A stretch of DNA of 64,000 nt from Emergencia sp. (GTDB lineage Bacteria; Bacillota; Clostridia; Peptostreptococcales; Anaerovoracaceae): NCBI GenBank assembly GCA_022767345.1, contig JALEOD010000045.1, forward strand, positions 23,659 to 87,658. The letters are read 5' to 3'. The first letter of the stretch is position 1. Every line of letters starts with the position of its first letter. A program made the translations under genes and the position numbers. The notes below the pieces were generated by a model that made no database searches, was not told the origin of the DNA, and saw only the letters and a list, made by a program, of their open reading frames with translations. Positions 7,297 through 16,824 of the stretch are shown piece after piece.

Positions 7297-8528
7297 TTTA
7301 CCCTCCGAAACAAAATAGAGCCGTTATGTCCGCCAAATCCCAGAGAATTGGACATGGCATAATCACCCGTCATTGCTTTTCCAACGTTTGCCACCACATC
7401 CAGATCACATTCCGGATCCGGCACCTGATAGCCGACAGTCGGCGGCGCAAATTGCTCCTTCAGTGCATATACGGTTAAAATCGCCTCCACTGCACCGGAA
7501 GCGCCCAGCAGATGTCCTGTCATGGATTTGGTAGAAGACATCAGAAGGCTGGATGCTGCATCACCAAATGCCGATTTTACGGCGCGGTTTTCACACTTGT
7601 CGTTCATCGGCGTGGATGTGCCGTGAGCATTGATATAGACCACCTGCTCCGGTGTAATACCGGCATCTGCCAAGGCAGCTTTCATACATGCCGCGGCGCC
7701 GCTTCCGTCTTCCAGCGGCGCAGTCATATGGTTGGCGTCACAGCTTGCGCCGTAGCCTGCAATTTCACCGAAAATCTCCGCACCGCGGGATACGGCGTGT
7801 TCATGTTCCTCAAGAAGCAGAACCCCGGCGCCCTCGCCCATGACGAAACCGTTTCTCTCTTTGTCAAAGGGAATGGACGCCCGTATCGGATCGCAGGATT
7901 CGGACAGAGCTTTCATCGATGTAAAACCGCCGATACCCAGCTCGCTGATACAGCTTTCACTGCCGCCTGTGAGAAAAACATCCGCATAACCGTCCCTGAT
8001 CTGCCGGAAGGCTTCACCGATAGCGTTGGTCGCAGAAGCACACGCCGTCACAACACAGGTGCAGCTTCCTTTAAAACCGAATTCAATGGCTGCCATACCC
8101 GCTGCCATATTGGTAATTGCCATGGGTACAAAAAGAGGCGAGACCTTGTCAAATCCCCGTTTCATCCCCTTGTAATGTTCCTCTTCAATGGTAGGAAGAC
8201 CGCCGATGCCGCTGGAAATATTGACACCGCACCGCTCCGCGTCTTCGCAGCTCATGTCAAGACCGCTCTGCGCCATGGCTGCTCTTGCTGCAACCAGCGC
8301 CAGCTGGGTAAACCTTGCGGTTCTTCTCGCCGCCATTTTATCCATATGGTCCGTAATGTCAAATCCTTTCAGCTCGCCGGCAACTTTTACTTTATGCTGC
8401 GCCGTATCAAAGCTTTTGATAAAATCAATGCCGCAGACACCTGCTCTGGCGCTTTGCCACATTTCGTCTGCTGTGCTTCCGATAGGAGACACAGCTCCCA
8501 TACCGGTGATTACAACTCTTCTCTTCAT
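7293..8528 (-). CDS. fabF: beta-ketoacyl-ACP synthase II
   Basis: FabF condenses malonyl-ACP with acyl-ACP in each elongation round. The 411-residue length is normal. The Cys-His-His triad is visible: the nucleophile in [12 protein letters not shown] near residue 163, the first His in NAHGTSTP near 300 and the second in [14 protein letters not shown] near 337. An AAGGAG site precedes the ATG. The gene lies between fabG and fabZ and overlaps fabZ by 4 bases. No second elongating synthase such as FabB is in the cluster. Confidence 0.97.
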   Translation of the reverse strand: MKRRVVITGMGAVSPIGSTADEMWQSARAGVCGIDFIKSFDTAQHKVKVAGELKGFDITDHMDKMAARRTARFTQLALVAARAAMAQSGLDMSCEDAERCGVNISSGIGGLPTIEEEHYKGMKRGFDKVSPLFVPMAITNMAAGMAAIEFGFKGSCTCVVTACASATNAIGEAFRQIRDGYADVFLTGGSESCISELGIGGFTSMKALSESCDPIRASIPFDKERNGFVMGEGAGVLLLEEHEHAVSRGAEIFGEIAGYGASCDANHMTAPLEDGSGAAACMKAALADAGITPEQVVYINAHGTSTPMNDKCENRAVKSAFGDAASSLLMSSTKSMTGHLLGASGAVEAILTVYALKEQFAPPTVGYQVPDPECDLDVVANVGKAMTGDYAMSNSLGFGGHNGSILFRRVK

Positions 8529-8542
8529 GATTCGTCTCCTTT

Positions 8543-9277
8543 TTAATACATGCCGCCGTCAACAGACAGCACCTGACCGGTCACATAAGCCGCTTTTTCT
8601 GAAGCTAAAAATGCCGTTGCCGCCGCTACATCCTGCGGTGTTCCCATCCTGCCTGCCGGAATCGATGCGGATACTGCGCTGACAGCCGCCTCCGGCATCT
8701 TCGCAGTCATATCCGTTTCGATAAAACCCGGCGCCAGTGCATTGACTGTAATGCCGCGGCTTGCTACTTCCTTCGCGAAGGATTTCGTCATGCCGATTAC
8801 CCCCGCTTTGCTGGCTGCATAATTGACCTGTCCGGCGTTGCCCGAAAGTCCGACCACACTGGAAAGATTCACAATGCGCCCGTAGCGCTGTTTCATCATC
8901 TGCCGGCTGACCGCCTTCATCATCAGAAAACTGCCCCGCAGATTGATTCTGATCACCGCTTCAAAGTCCTCCTCGCTCATGCGCATGAGCAGATTATCTC
9001 TGGTGATGCCGGCATTGTTGACCAGAATATCCACCCTGCCGAAAGACACAAGGGCGGTCTTTACAAGGGTTTCGCAGATTTCCATTTCTGCCACATCCCC
9101 CTGCACGGTAACCGCTGAGACACCCTGCGCTTTGCAAAGAGCCGCAGTTTCCTCCGCCGCCTGCTGATTTCCTGCAAAATTTATGACTAAATTGGCGCCT
9201 CCCTTTGCCAGTTCGACGCAAATAGCTCTGCCGATTCCCCGGCTGCCGCCGGTTACAATGGCTGTTTTTCCTTTCAT
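8543..9277 (-). CDS. fabG: 3-oxoacyl-ACP reductase
   Basis: This 244-residue NADPH-dependent short-chain dehydrogenase reduces 3-ketoacyl-ACP. It shows TGGSRGIGRAI at the nucleotide-binding turn, NNAGITRD, the catalytic Ser in NLSSVVGLSG, and YAASK with the catalytic Tyr and Lys. Downstream DNA ends in the family's VLSVDGGMY tail. It starts directly after the fabD stop with a GGAGG site 11 bases upstream. A second FabG-like gene at 48481-49203 lies outside the cluster. Confidence 0.96.
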   Translation of the reverse strand: MKGKTAIVTGGSRGIGRAICVELAKGGANLVINFAGNQQAAEETAALCKAQGVSAVTVQGDVAEMEICETLVKTALVSFGRVDILVNNAGITRDNLLMRMSEEDFEAVIRINLRGSFLMMKAVSRQMMKQRYGRIVNLSSVVGLSGNAGQVNYAASKAGVIGMTKSFAKEVASRGITVNALAPGFIETDMTAKMPEAAVSAVSASIPAGRMGTPQDVAAATAFLASEKAAYVTGQVLSVDGGMY

Positions 9278-9278
9278 A

Positions 9279-10229
9279 TCAGGCAGCGCCTCCTTTCGAT
9301 GTTTTCAATTCCTCCACCACTTTCTGCAAATCTTCCCAGGTGTCAATATTCATGACTTTCATATTCCGGTCCGTTTTTCTCACAAATCCGGATAACGCCT
9401 TCCCCGGTCCGATTTCAATGACTGTATCCACACCAGCTGCCGCCATGGCTTTGATGGTATCCTCAAAGTACACACTGCCGGACACCTGACGCACCAGCAA
9501 GTCCGAAACTGTTTCTTCCGGTCTTTTCTCCCGTCCGACCGCATTAAACACCACCGGAAAGTGCATCTCCTCAAAAACTGTCTCTGCAAAAATACCATCC
9601 AGAACACATCCCGCCGGCTCCATAAACTTCGTATGAAAAGGGCCGCTGACAGGAAGAGGAACGCAGCGCTTTGCACCAGCGGTAAGAGCCAGCGCCGCCG
9701 CGCGCTCTACTGCATTTCTTTCTCCTGCAATGACAATCTGTCCAGGGCAGTTATAGTTGGCAATCTGCACCGTACCGTAGTCTGCCGCCTCCGCGCAGCA
9801 GCCCGCTAAAGTTTCCCGTGCAAGACCCATCACCGCTTTCATGGCGCAGTCCACCCCTTTGGCAGCGTCAGCCATGGCCGCTGCCCGCTTTGTCACAAGG
9901 TCTATGGCAGTCTTCGCATCAAAGACGCCTGCCGCATGAAGGGCAGAATACTCTCCAAGAGAAAGCCCTGCCGCCATAGCCGGCTCCACGCCAAGTTCTG
10001 AAAGAGCCGGAGAAAGTTCTGCCATCACACCGGCGGCAAAAGCCACCATAACGGGCTGAGTATTTCTTGTATCTGACAGTACTTCCATAGGCCCCTCAAA
10101 GGCTGCCCTGCGCTGTTCCGGCGGCAATAAGTCAAACACTGCCTGAAACCGCCGGGACTTTTCATAAAAATCCGCGCCCATGCCAGGCTTCTGACTGCCC
10201 TGTCCTGCAAATAAAATTCCTAATTTCAT
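9279..10229 (-). CDS. fabD: malonyl-CoA:ACP acyltransferase
   Basis: FabD loads malonyl groups onto ACP. The start at 10229 (MKLGILFAGQGSQ) overlaps the previous stop as ATGA and has a GGAG site; an upstream in-frame ATG at 10241 is less likely. The 316-residue protein shows the N-terminal GQGSQKPGMG loop, the nucleophile elbow GLSLGEYSAL with its Ser near residue 90, and the catalytic His in SGPFHTKFM near 200. Length and neighbours fit the family. Confidence 0.95.
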   Translation of the reverse strand: MKLGILFAGQGSQKPGMGADFYEKSRRFQAVFDLLPPEQRRAAFEGPMEVLSDTRNTQPVMVAFAAGVMAELSPALSELGVEPAMAAGLSLGEYSALHAAGVFDAKTAIDLVTKRAAAMADAAKGVDCAMKAVMGLARETLAGCCAEAADYGTVQIANYNCPGQIVIAGERNAVERAAALALTAGAKRCVPLPVSGPFHTKFMEPAGCVLDGIFAETVFEEMHFPVVFNAVGREKRPEETVSDLLVRQVSGSVYFEDTIKAMAAAGVDTVIEIGPGKALSGFVRKTDRNMKVMNIDTWEDLQKVVEELKTSKGGAA

Positions 10230-11257
10230 ATCTTGCTCCATTCCGCGGTCAATTCTCCCATCAGCTCCGCCACACTGGTCATCTCACTGACTTTCCCGAC
10301 GTTTCCACCGCAGAAGAACAGACCTTCCTCATAATTTCCATAATAGCCTTCTATCAGCGCGCGATTGATGCAGTAAGGGGTCTTCCCGGGATCGCAGCCG
10401 TGAATACAGCCCACACACTGTTTCGGCGGAAATTTCACGCCTTCACTGACCTTTTCCATCAAAGGGGTTCTAAGGCCCCGCCCCGGCATGCCCACAGGAC
10501 TTTTCAAAATCATCACGTCCTCTTCTGACGCCGCCAGAATCACTTCTTTAAATCCCCGGCTGGCATCACATTCCTCCGTTGCGATAAAGGCCGTTGCCAT
10601 CTGCACGCCGAAGGCTCCCGCCGCCTTAACCGCTTTCATGTCGTCTCCGTCAAAGACACTGCCTGCCGCAAAAATAGGGATTCCCCCTGCTTCGCGCGCC
10701 ACCTCAGAAATCAGTTCCGGCAACGGTTTTGCCGTCCCTTCTGCTTCTTCCTTCGTAAAACCCAGATGACCCCCTGCACGGCTGCCCTCAACTACGATAA
10801 AATCCGCCTTGCGGTCGTGGCGCTTTTTCCACATAGCAAGGATCGTTTTTGCAGCGCGCCCGCCGGACACAATGGGCGCAATGAGCACATCGAAACCTCT
10901 GGTCAGCTCCGGCAAAGACAAGGGAAGTCCCGCGCCGCTGATTACCGCATCGATACCGCATTTACACGCGGTCTTTACCAAATCGGCAAAACCGGTGGTC
11001 GCTACCATGGCATTGACCGCAAGAAGTCCTCTGCCGCCGGAAAGGGCCTGGGCCTTTTCAATCTCCGCTTTTAAAGCCCTTCGATTTGCTTCCTCTGGAT
11101 TTTCCCAAAAGTCCGCCTCGCGAAAGCCGATATTGACGGTAGATATGACGCCCATGCCCCCGCAGGCAGCCACCGCTCCCGCCAGTCCGCCCATGGAAAT
11201 ACCGACGCCCATGCCGCCCTGAATAATCGGTACTGCCAGCTTATCTAATGTTTTCAT
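10226..11257 (-). CDS. FabK-like / nitronate monooxygenase-family flavoprotein with a Cys-rich C-terminal motif
   Basis: The 343-residue FMN-dependent TIM-barrel protein belongs to the 2-nitropropane dioxygenase/FabK superfamily: IIQGGMGVGIS at the N-terminus, VEGSRAGGHLGF at the FMN phosphate/His motif near residue 180, and IFAAGSVFDGDD near 220. Unlike the true FabK next to it, it has a cysteine cluster CVGC-x3-C-x6-C near residues 293-306 that might bind metal or form disulfides. It overlaps fabK by 17 bases and fabD by 4, so it is made with the pathway. It could be a second enoyl reductase, an isomerising or quality-control oxidoreductase, or a nitronate monooxygenase; the sequence alone does not decide. 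Confidence 0.8.
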   Translation of the reverse strand: MKTLDKLAVPIIQGGMGVGISMGGLAGAVAACGGMGVISTVNIGFREADFWENPEEANRRALKAEIEKAQALSGGRGLLAVNAMVATTGFADLVKTACKCGIDAVISGAGLPLSLPELTRGFDVLIAPIVSGGRAAKTILAMWKKRHDRKADFIVVEGSRAGGHLGFTKEEAEGTAKPLPELISEVAREAGGIPIFAAGSVFDGDDMKAVKAAGAFGVQMATAFIATEECDASRGFKEVILAASEEDVMILKSPVGMPGRGLRTPLMEKVSEGVKFPPKQCVGCIHGCDPGKTPYCINRALIEGYYGNYEEGLFFCGGNVGKVSEMTSVAELMGELTAEWSKI

Positions 11258-12152
11258 ATTCTTTTACCATTTCTTCAAAAATTTGACGCAGCGGGCGGAT
11301 TTCTTTCACCATACCGCTGACCTGACCTGCCATGAGAGAGCCGTATTTTACATCGCCGTCTATCACAGCTTTGCGCAGGGAACCTAAGGTGAATTTCTCC
11401 AGTTCCATCTTTTCCGCACCCCTTTGCTCCATCTTCAGATACTCTCTGGTCATGGGGTTTTTCAGACAGCGAACCGGCGCGCCCGCACTTCTTCCTGTTA
11501 CAATGGTCCCATTATCTCCGGCTTTGATGATGGCTTCTTTATAATTCTGATGAATGGGACACTCAAGGCTTGCCAGGAGGCAGGTGCCAATCTGCACGCC
11601 GCTGGCGCCCAAAATAAAGGCGGCTGCCATCTGTCTTCCGCCGGCAATACCGCCCGCTGCGATAACCGGCACATCTACCCCATCGCAAACCTGCGGCACC
11701 AGTGCCATGGTAGTCAGTTCCCCGATGTGCCCGCCACTTTCGCAGCCCTCCGCAATGACGCCGTCTACCCCCAAAGATGCCAGCCGCCTGGCCAAAGAGA
11801 CCGTCGATACTACGGGGAACACTTTAACCCCTGCTTTTTTCCATGTCTCTACGTATTTTCCTGGATTTCCAGCACCTGTTGTCACCACACAAATCTGCTC
11901 ATAGGTGACAATTTTCGTCATTTTTTCCGCCTCCGGATTCATCAGCATGATATTGACGCCGAAGGGTTTTTTGGTTAGTTCTTTGCAAATTCTGATTTCT
12001 TCCCGCAGTGTTTCTGCGTTCATGCCGCCGGCACCGATAATCCCCAGAGCACCGGCATTAGAAACTGCCGCCGCAAAGCTGCCGGTGGCAATATTTGCCA
12101 TGCCTCCCTGGAAAATAGGATACTCTATTCCTAAAAGTTCATTGATTTTCAT
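11241..12152 (-). CDS. fabK: enoyl-ACP reductase II (FMN-dependent)
   Basis: FabK carries out the last reduction of the elongation cycle using FMN and NAD(P)H, replacing FabI in many Firmicutes. This 303-residue protein matches the usual 300-320 residues and has YPIFQGGMANIATG at the N-terminus, the EGCESGGHIGE catalytic-His motif near residues 135-145, VIAAGGI near 166 and GRSAGAPVR near 228. Its ATG has an AGGT site reading through the end of fabH. No FabI or FabL is seen in the window. The closely related gene immediately downstream overlaps it. Confidence 0.95.
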   Translation of the reverse strand: MKINELLGIEYPIFQGGMANIATGSFAAAVSNAGALGIIGAGGMNAETLREEIRICKELTKKPFGVNIMLMNPEAEKMTKIVTYEQICVVTTGAGNPGKYVETWKKAGVKVFPVVSTVSLARRLASLGVDGVIAEGCESGGHIGELTTMALVPQVCDGVDVPVIAAGGIAGGRQMAAAFILGASGVQIGTCLLASLECPIHQNYKEAIIKAGDNGTIVTGRSAGAPVRCLKNPMTREYLKMEQRGAEKMELEKFTLGSLRKAVIDGDVKYGSLMAGQVSGMVKEIRPLRQIFEEMVKEYENIR

Positions 12153-12155
12153 AAA

Positions 12156-13100
12156 TTATTTTACCTCACTTGTAATGTACATGCCGCCGTAGGAAAGCCC
12201 TGCGCCAAAGCCGGTGCAGATGAGCCTGCTGTGCTTCTCAAGAAGTCCCTGCTGCGCCATCTCACATAAAGCGATGGGAATGCTGGCCGCCGACGTATTG
12301 CCGTAGTGATATAAGTTTTTAAAGAATTTCTCTTTTTCCGATTGCTCCGGTGTAATACGCCTTGCAGCAGCGTCAATGATTCGCTCATTTGCCTGATGAC
12401 AGACAAAATAGTCGATTTCGCCGGCGCTGCGGCCTGATTTTTCCAGCAGCGTTTTTATGCAGGCAGGCACCTTGCTCACCGCAAACCTGTAAACCTCCTG
12501 ACCTCCCATTTCAATACAGCTGTTCCGCCGGCAGTGCAGCACCTGCCGATCCGGCACGCATCCACCGTGAAAGATAAACTCTGCTGCCTGATCCCATTTC
12601 ACTACTGCAGCACCCGCGCCGTCCCCAAAGAGTACGCAGGTACTTCTGTCTTCCATATTGATAAAAGAAGAAATCTTTTCGCTGCCGATAATCAGTGCGT
12701 ATTTTTCCGGCTGCAGCGCCAAAAGCCCGTTTGCCAGATGACACCCATAGATAAAACCTGCACAGGCGCCGTTTAAATCCAGTGCCAGTACTTCCTCAGG
12801 AAGCCCCAATCTGCCGCACACGCTGCAGGCTGTGGCCGGCGTATAATCGTCGGGCGTAAAAGTGCAGACGATGCACACCGCAATCTCTTCCGCTGCAATT
12901 CCCGCATGTTTCACTGCCATAGCAGCTGCTTCCGCTGCCATATCGGCGTTGCTTTTCTCTCTTGCGAAATATCTTGTGCGGATTCCTGATTTTTCTCTAA
13001 TCCAGCTGTCGCTGGTATCCACTATCTTCGCCAGATCATCATTGGTCACCGTCACATCACCGGACGCTTTTCCAAGTCCGATTATCTTTATTCCTGCCAC
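12156..13100 (-). CDS. fabH: beta-ketoacyl-ACP synthase III
   Basis: FabH starts fatty acid synthesis by condensing acyl-CoA with malonyl-ACP. The triad is complete in 314 residues: Cys in LNGACAGFIYG near 112, His in VCHQANERI near 237 and Asn in YGNTSAASIP near 270. The start is a GTG at 13100, 7 bases after a GGAGG site; no in-frame ATG fits as well. It follows accA with a 2-base gap. Confidence 0.96.
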   Translation of the reverse strand: MAGIKIIGLGKASGDVTVTNDDLAKIVDTSDSWIREKSGIRTRYFAREKSNADMAAEAAAMAVKHAGIAAEEIAVCIVCTFTPDDYTPATACSVCGRLGLPEEVLALDLNGACAGFIYGCHLANGLLALQPEKYALIIGSEKISSFINMEDRSTCVLFGDGAGAAVVKWDQAAEFIFHGGCVPDRQVLHCRRNSCIEMGGQEVYRFAVSKVPACIKTLLEKSGRSAGEIDYFVCHQANERIIDAAARRITPEQSEKEKFFKNLYHYGNTSAASIPIALCEMAQQGLLEKHSRLICTGFGAGLSYGGMYITSEVK

Positions 13101-13102
13101 AG

Positions 13103-13900
13103 TCAGTCCTCCGTTTTATATTTTAATGTTCCGATTCGTCTCAGTTTCCTGTATCGCTCTTTCGCCAGGTTTTCTCCGCTGAGTTTTTGAAGCTGCTTCA
13201 GTGCAGTCTCAATTTCACGGGACAGATTGATGAAAATATTTCCCTTTTCAGAGACCACCCTGTCGCAGATGCCTAAACGCTGCAAATCCTCCGCAGTCAG
13301 TTTCATGACCTCCGCAGCTTCTTCCCAGCGAGATGCGTCTTTCCACAAAATGCTGGCAAATCCTTCCGGTGATAAAATGGAAAAAATACTGTTTTCCAGC
13401 ATAATCGTTCTGTCAGAAACGCCGATAGCAAGGGCGCCGCCGCTTCCTCCTTCACCGATAAACACCGAAACTACAGGCACCTGCAGCCGTGACATTACAG
13501 CAATGCAGCGGGCAATGGCTTCTCCCTGACCGCCGGCTTCTGCCTCAAGACCCGGATATGCACCCGGCGTATCTACAAAGGTAATCACCGGCCGCTTAAA
13601 TTTCTCCGCCTGCTCCATCAGCCTGGCGGCTTTTCTATAGCCTTCCGGATTCGGCATGCCAAATCGATACTCTAAATTTTCCTCAAGGCTGCTTCCTTTC
13701 TGGTGGGCAATTACCGTCACGGGCATTCCCTGAAACAGCGCCAGACCGCCCAATATGCTGGGATCTTCTCCATGTTTTCTGTCTCCCGCCAGAGGAAGAA
13801 AGTCATCAAAGATGGCGTCGATATACGCTTTTGCTGCAGGTCTCTTTCGATCACGGGCCAGCTTCACACGCTCCGCTGCAGATAGATTTCCCCTTTTCAT
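13103..13900 (-). CDS. accA: acetyl-CoA carboxylase carboxyltransferase, alpha subunit
   Basis: AccA pairs with AccD to move the carboxyl group from biotin to acetyl-CoA. The 265-residue protein contains FVDTPGAYPG, GGQGEAIARC and VFIGEGGSGGALAIG, the oxyanion/CoA region, near residues 110-160. It is somewhat shorter than the 310-320 residues of proteobacterial AccA, as in other clostridia. Its ATG overlaps the accD stop as ATGA behind an AGGAGG site. Confidence 0.95.
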   Translation of the reverse strand: MKRGNLSAAERVKLARDRKRPAAKAYIDAIFDDFLPLAGDRKHGEDPSILGGLALFQGMPVTVIAHQKGSSLEENLEYRFGMPNPEGYRKAARLMEQAEKFKRPVITFVDTPGAYPGLEAEAGGQGEAIARCIAVMSRLQVPVVSVFIGEGGSGGALAIGVSDRTIMLENSIFSILSPEGFASILWKDASRWEEAAEVMKLTAEDLQRLGICDRVVSEKGNIFINLSREIETALKQLQKLSGENLAKERYRKLRRIGTLKYKTED

Positions 13901-14736
13901 CCTCTTTCCCTCCTGTCATGGACTTTCAGAAGAAAGGCCAGTTCTCTTCGCAAATCCTGTCTGTTCACAACCCGATCCACAAAACCATGTTCCAGAAGAT
14001 ACTCCGCCGACTGAAAACCCTCAGGCAGCGCCTCCCCGATGGTCTGTTCAATCACTCTGGGACCTGCAAATCCAATCAGTGCCGCAGGCTCTGCCAGAAT
14101 AATATCACCAAGGCTTGCAAAACTGGCAGTCACGCCGCCTGTGGTCGGATGGGTCATGACTGATATGAACAGGTTTCCCGCTTCACTGTGCCTGCTGACC
14201 GCAGCTGCCGTCTTTGCCATCTGAAAAAGCGATAAAATTCCCTCCTGCATTCTGGCGCCGCCGGAAGCCGCAAAGATAATCAAAGGCAGCTTATTCTTCG
14301 TTGCGTATTCACAGGCTCTGGTGATTTTCTCGCCGACGACAGTGCCCATGCTGGCCATCATAAAACGGCTGTCCATGGCGCAGACCACCGCCTTATGGCC
14401 GTCGATTTTTCCGGTTCCGGCAACAACTGCTTCCCGAAGGCCCGTCTTTTGGCGTTCCTTTTGCAGTTTTTCTTCGTATCCCGGAAAAAACAGGGGATTT
14501 TTCCCCTTTAATCCTCCGCATATTTCGTGAAAGGACTTCGGGTCTAATGTGATTTTCAGTCTGTACTTCGCCGAAATGCGAAAGTGATACCCGCACGCCG
14601 GACAGACGTAAAGATTCTCTGCCAGGGTCTCCTTAGCACATTTACTGCCGCATGCCCCGCAGGTGACGACGTGTTCGCCGTCTTTCAGCCCCCGAAGCGC
14701 TGCCAGCAAATCTCTCTTCTGTTTAAATGGATTCAT
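13897..14736 (-). CDS. accD: acetyl-CoA carboxylase carboxyltransferase, beta subunit
   Basis: AccD forms the carboxyltransferase with AccA. The four-Cys zinc ribbon is visible as CGACGSKC near residues 27-34 and CPACG near 46-50. It is followed by the crotonase-like core with SGGARMQEGILSLFQM and THPTTGGVTASFA. I place the start at 14736 (MNPFKQKRD), with a G-rich site upstream and a 14-base overlap with accC, rather than at the in-frame codon at 14766. The result is 279 residues. Confidence 0.95.
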   Translation of the reverse strand: MNPFKQKRDLLAALRGLKDGEHVVTCGACGSKCAKETLAENLYVCPACGYHFRISAKYRLKITLDPKSFHEICGGLKGKNPLFFPGYEEKLQKERQKTGLREAVVAGTGKIDGHKAVVCAMDSRFMMASMGTVVGEKITRACEYATKNKLPLIIFAASGGARMQEGILSLFQMAKTAAAVSRHSEAGNLFISVMTHPTTGGVTASFASLGDIILAEPAALIGFAGPRVIEQTIGEALPEGFQSAEYLLEHGFVDRVVNRQDLRRELAFLLKVHDRRERG

Positions 14737-16111
14737 CTTTGCCCCCCGCTGCTTTATAAATAGCAAGAAGCTCCGGCAGATGGGCTTCTATAAAACCGGT
14801 ATCATAACTGCCCCGCAGAAAATCCTGCTGATACATGAGCAGATGCTGCACCGGCAAAGTCGTCTGCACTCCATTGATAACAGTCTCTTCCAGTGCTCTT
14901 CTCATGCGGCGGACAGCCTCCAGCCGAGTGCTTCCTGTTGCAATAATTTTCGCTACCATAGAATCATAATAAGGGCTGATTTCGCAGCCGTTATAGAGGC
15001 TGCTGTCTACGCGGATTCCTGCCCCTGCCGGAAAGTGAACGAACTCTATCCTGCCCGGACACGGCGCAAAGTCCTCAAAGACTTTCTCCGCAGTAATTCT
15101 GCACTCGATGGCATGACCGCAGGTCCGCACCTCTTCCTGCGTCTGCGAAAGAGGCATACCTGCTGCGATACGCAGCTGCTCCCTGACAATATTCATGCCG
15201 GTTACTTCCTCTGTCACCGGATGCTCCACCTGAATCCTGGTATTCATCTCTATAAAATAGAAATTGTCATCTTTATCCACGATAAATTCCACGGTTCCGG
15301 CATTTTCATATCCACAGGCTTTTGCCGCTTTGACCGCCGCCTCGCCCATAGCGCTGCGCAGTTTCTCAGAAAGTCCCCACGCAGGTGCTTCTTCTAAAAG
15401 CTTCTGATTTCTCCGCTGAATGGAGCAGTCCCGCTCCCAGAGGTGAATTACATTGCCGAAGCTGTCTGCCAAAATCTGAAACTCGATATGGCGCGGATTT
15501 TCAATGAGTTTTTCCACATACATATCTCCGTTTCCAAAGCAGCTTTCTGCTTCTGCTCTGGCTGCCTCAAACGCATCTTTGACCGCTTCCCTGCAATAAA
15601 CCTTTCGCATGCCTCGCCCGCCGCCGCCAGCGGCAGCTTTCAGAAGCACAGGATAACCGATACGCTCCGCTTCTTTCTCTGCAGCTTCTGCGGTCTGCGT
15701 AATGCCGTCCGAACCTGGCACAACCGGCACCCCTGCCTCTATCATCATGCGTCTTGCCGCCGCTTTGTTTCCCATCATGTCAATGACCTGCGAAGGCGGA
15801 CCGATGAATTTCAGCCCGGCTTCCTCACAGCTTCTTGCAAAATCACTGTTTTCCGAAAGGAAACCAAAACCCGGATGTACTGCGTCACATCCCGTGGCTT
15901 TGGCTGCCTCGATGATATTTGCAGTGTGCAGATAACTATCACTAGCCCTGGGGCCGCCGATGCAGACCGATTTCGTCGCAATGATTCTGTGGAGCGCCTG
16001 ACTGTCCGCTGTCGAATAAACAGATACTGCTTCAATAGAGCTGTCAAGACATTCTCTGATAATCCGCACGGCAATTTCTCCCCGATTGGCAATCAAAACT
16101 CTTTTTAACAT
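14723..16111 (-). CDS. accC: acetyl-CoA carboxylase, biotin carboxylase subunit
   Basis: AccC carboxylates the biotin of AccB with ATP and bicarbonate. The 462-residue protein has the N-terminal ANRGEIAVRIIR motif, the ATP-grasp glycine loop KAAAGGGGRGMR near residue 159, and EMNTRIQVEHPVTE with the catalytic Arg/Glu near 285-298. The C-terminal cap (YDSMVAKIIATG) is intact. It overlaps accB by 7 bases and accD by 14. Confidence 0.97.
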   Translation of the reverse strand: MLKRVLIANRGEIAVRIIRECLDSSIEAVSVYSTADSQALHRIIATKSVCIGGPRASDSYLHTANIIEAAKATGCDAVHPGFGFLSENSDFARSCEEAGLKFIGPPSQVIDMMGNKAAARRMMIEAGVPVVPGSDGITQTAEAAEKEAERIGYPVLLKAAAGGGGRGMRKVYCREAVKDAFEAARAEAESCFGNGDMYVEKLIENPRHIEFQILADSFGNVIHLWERDCSIQRRNQKLLEEAPAWGLSEKLRSAMGEAAVKAAKACGYENAGTVEFIVDKDDNFYFIEMNTRIQVEHPVTEEVTGMNIVREQLRIAAGMPLSQTQEEVRTCGHAIECRITAEKVFEDFAPCPGRIEFVHFPAGAGIRVDSSLYNGCEISPYYDSMVAKIIATGSTRLEAVRRMRRALEETVINGVQTTLPVQHLLMYQQDFLRGSYDTGFIEAHLPELLAIYKAAGGKDESI

Positions 16112-16548
16112 GGTTCAACCTCAAATAAAACCTGATCGAACTCTACCAGCTTCCCGTTGATTCCGCTGACGGTTCTGATAATCCCATCTATAGGTGATTT
16201 CAGCTCATTCATCATTTTCATCGCCTCCACAAGACAGAGTACCTGTCCTTTTTCCACCTTCTGGCCCATTTTGACAAAAGGCTCCTGCTGCGGACCTGCC
16301 GCGGCATAATAAATGCCGACGATAGGCGATTTGACCTGCCGGTAGTTTGACGCAGGCTCTGATTCTGCCTTAGTGCTTGCTGCCGCTTCAGGCTGAGATA
16401 CCGCTGAAGCATCAGCAGCGTGCACTGCTTCCTGTATCTGCGCGCCTTTTTCCAGTTCAAGACTGAAATCACCCCTTTGCAGCTTTAAGCCGGTCAGAGT
16501 TGACCTTTCAAAACGCTCTATTAGATTGTAAATCTCTCTCTCTTCCAT
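16105..16548 (-). CDS. accB: biotin carboxyl carrier protein of acetyl-CoA carboxylase
   Basis: AccB carries the biotin. In 147 residues there is an N-terminal helical part, an Ala/Ser/Glu-rich linker near residues 38-68, and the biotinyl domain with the biotinylated Lys in EAMKMMNEL near 110. It starts 2 bases after the acpP stop and overlaps accC, which suggests coupled synthesis in a fixed ratio with ACP and AccC. The ribosome binding site is weak. Confidence 0.95.
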   Translation of the reverse strand: MEEREIYNLIERFERSTLTGLKLQRGDFSLELEKGAQIQEAVHAADASAVSQPEAAASTKAESEPASNYRQVKSPIVGIYYAAAGPQQEPFVKMGQKVEKGQVLCLVEAMKMMNELKSPIDGIIRTVSGINGKLVEFDQVLFEVEPC

Positions 16549-16550
16549 GG

Positions 16551-16781
16551 TTATGCCTGATACTTCTCGACCGCTGCTGCGATATCGCTGACAAGCTTCA
16601 TATTGCCCAGCTCTTCGTCAGGAATCTTGATGCCATACTTTTCTTCGATGGCCATTACCAGTTCCACAGCATCCAGGGAATCGATATTCAGATCATCGGA
16701 AAGACTTGCTTCCGGCGCGATTTTATCTTCGTCACAGCCTAAAGTATCAACCATAATTTCTTTCACTTCTTCAAATTTCAT
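16551..16781 (-). CDS. acpP: acyl carrier protein
   Basis: The 76-residue, acidic, four-helix ACP carries the phosphopantetheine Ser in LNIDSLDAVELVMAIE near residue 36. A GGGAG site lies upstream of the ATG. It is the promoter-proximal gene of the acc-fab operon, which places the carrier ahead of the carboxylase and elongation enzymes. Confidence 0.97.
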   Translation of the reverse strand: MKFEEVKEIMVDTLGCDEDKIAPEASLSDDLNIDSLDAVELVMAIEEKYGIKIPDEELGNMKLVSDIAAAVEKYQA

Positions 16782-16824
16782 GTTTATGTTCTCCCTTTCT
16801 TCCTTCTTTACTTTGATTCAAAAT

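Noticed and set aside
7512..8546. 344-codon plus-strand frame opposite fabF
   Set aside because: It is a shadow of the conserved FabF coding frame; it has no ribosome binding site and its composition is unlike a real protein.
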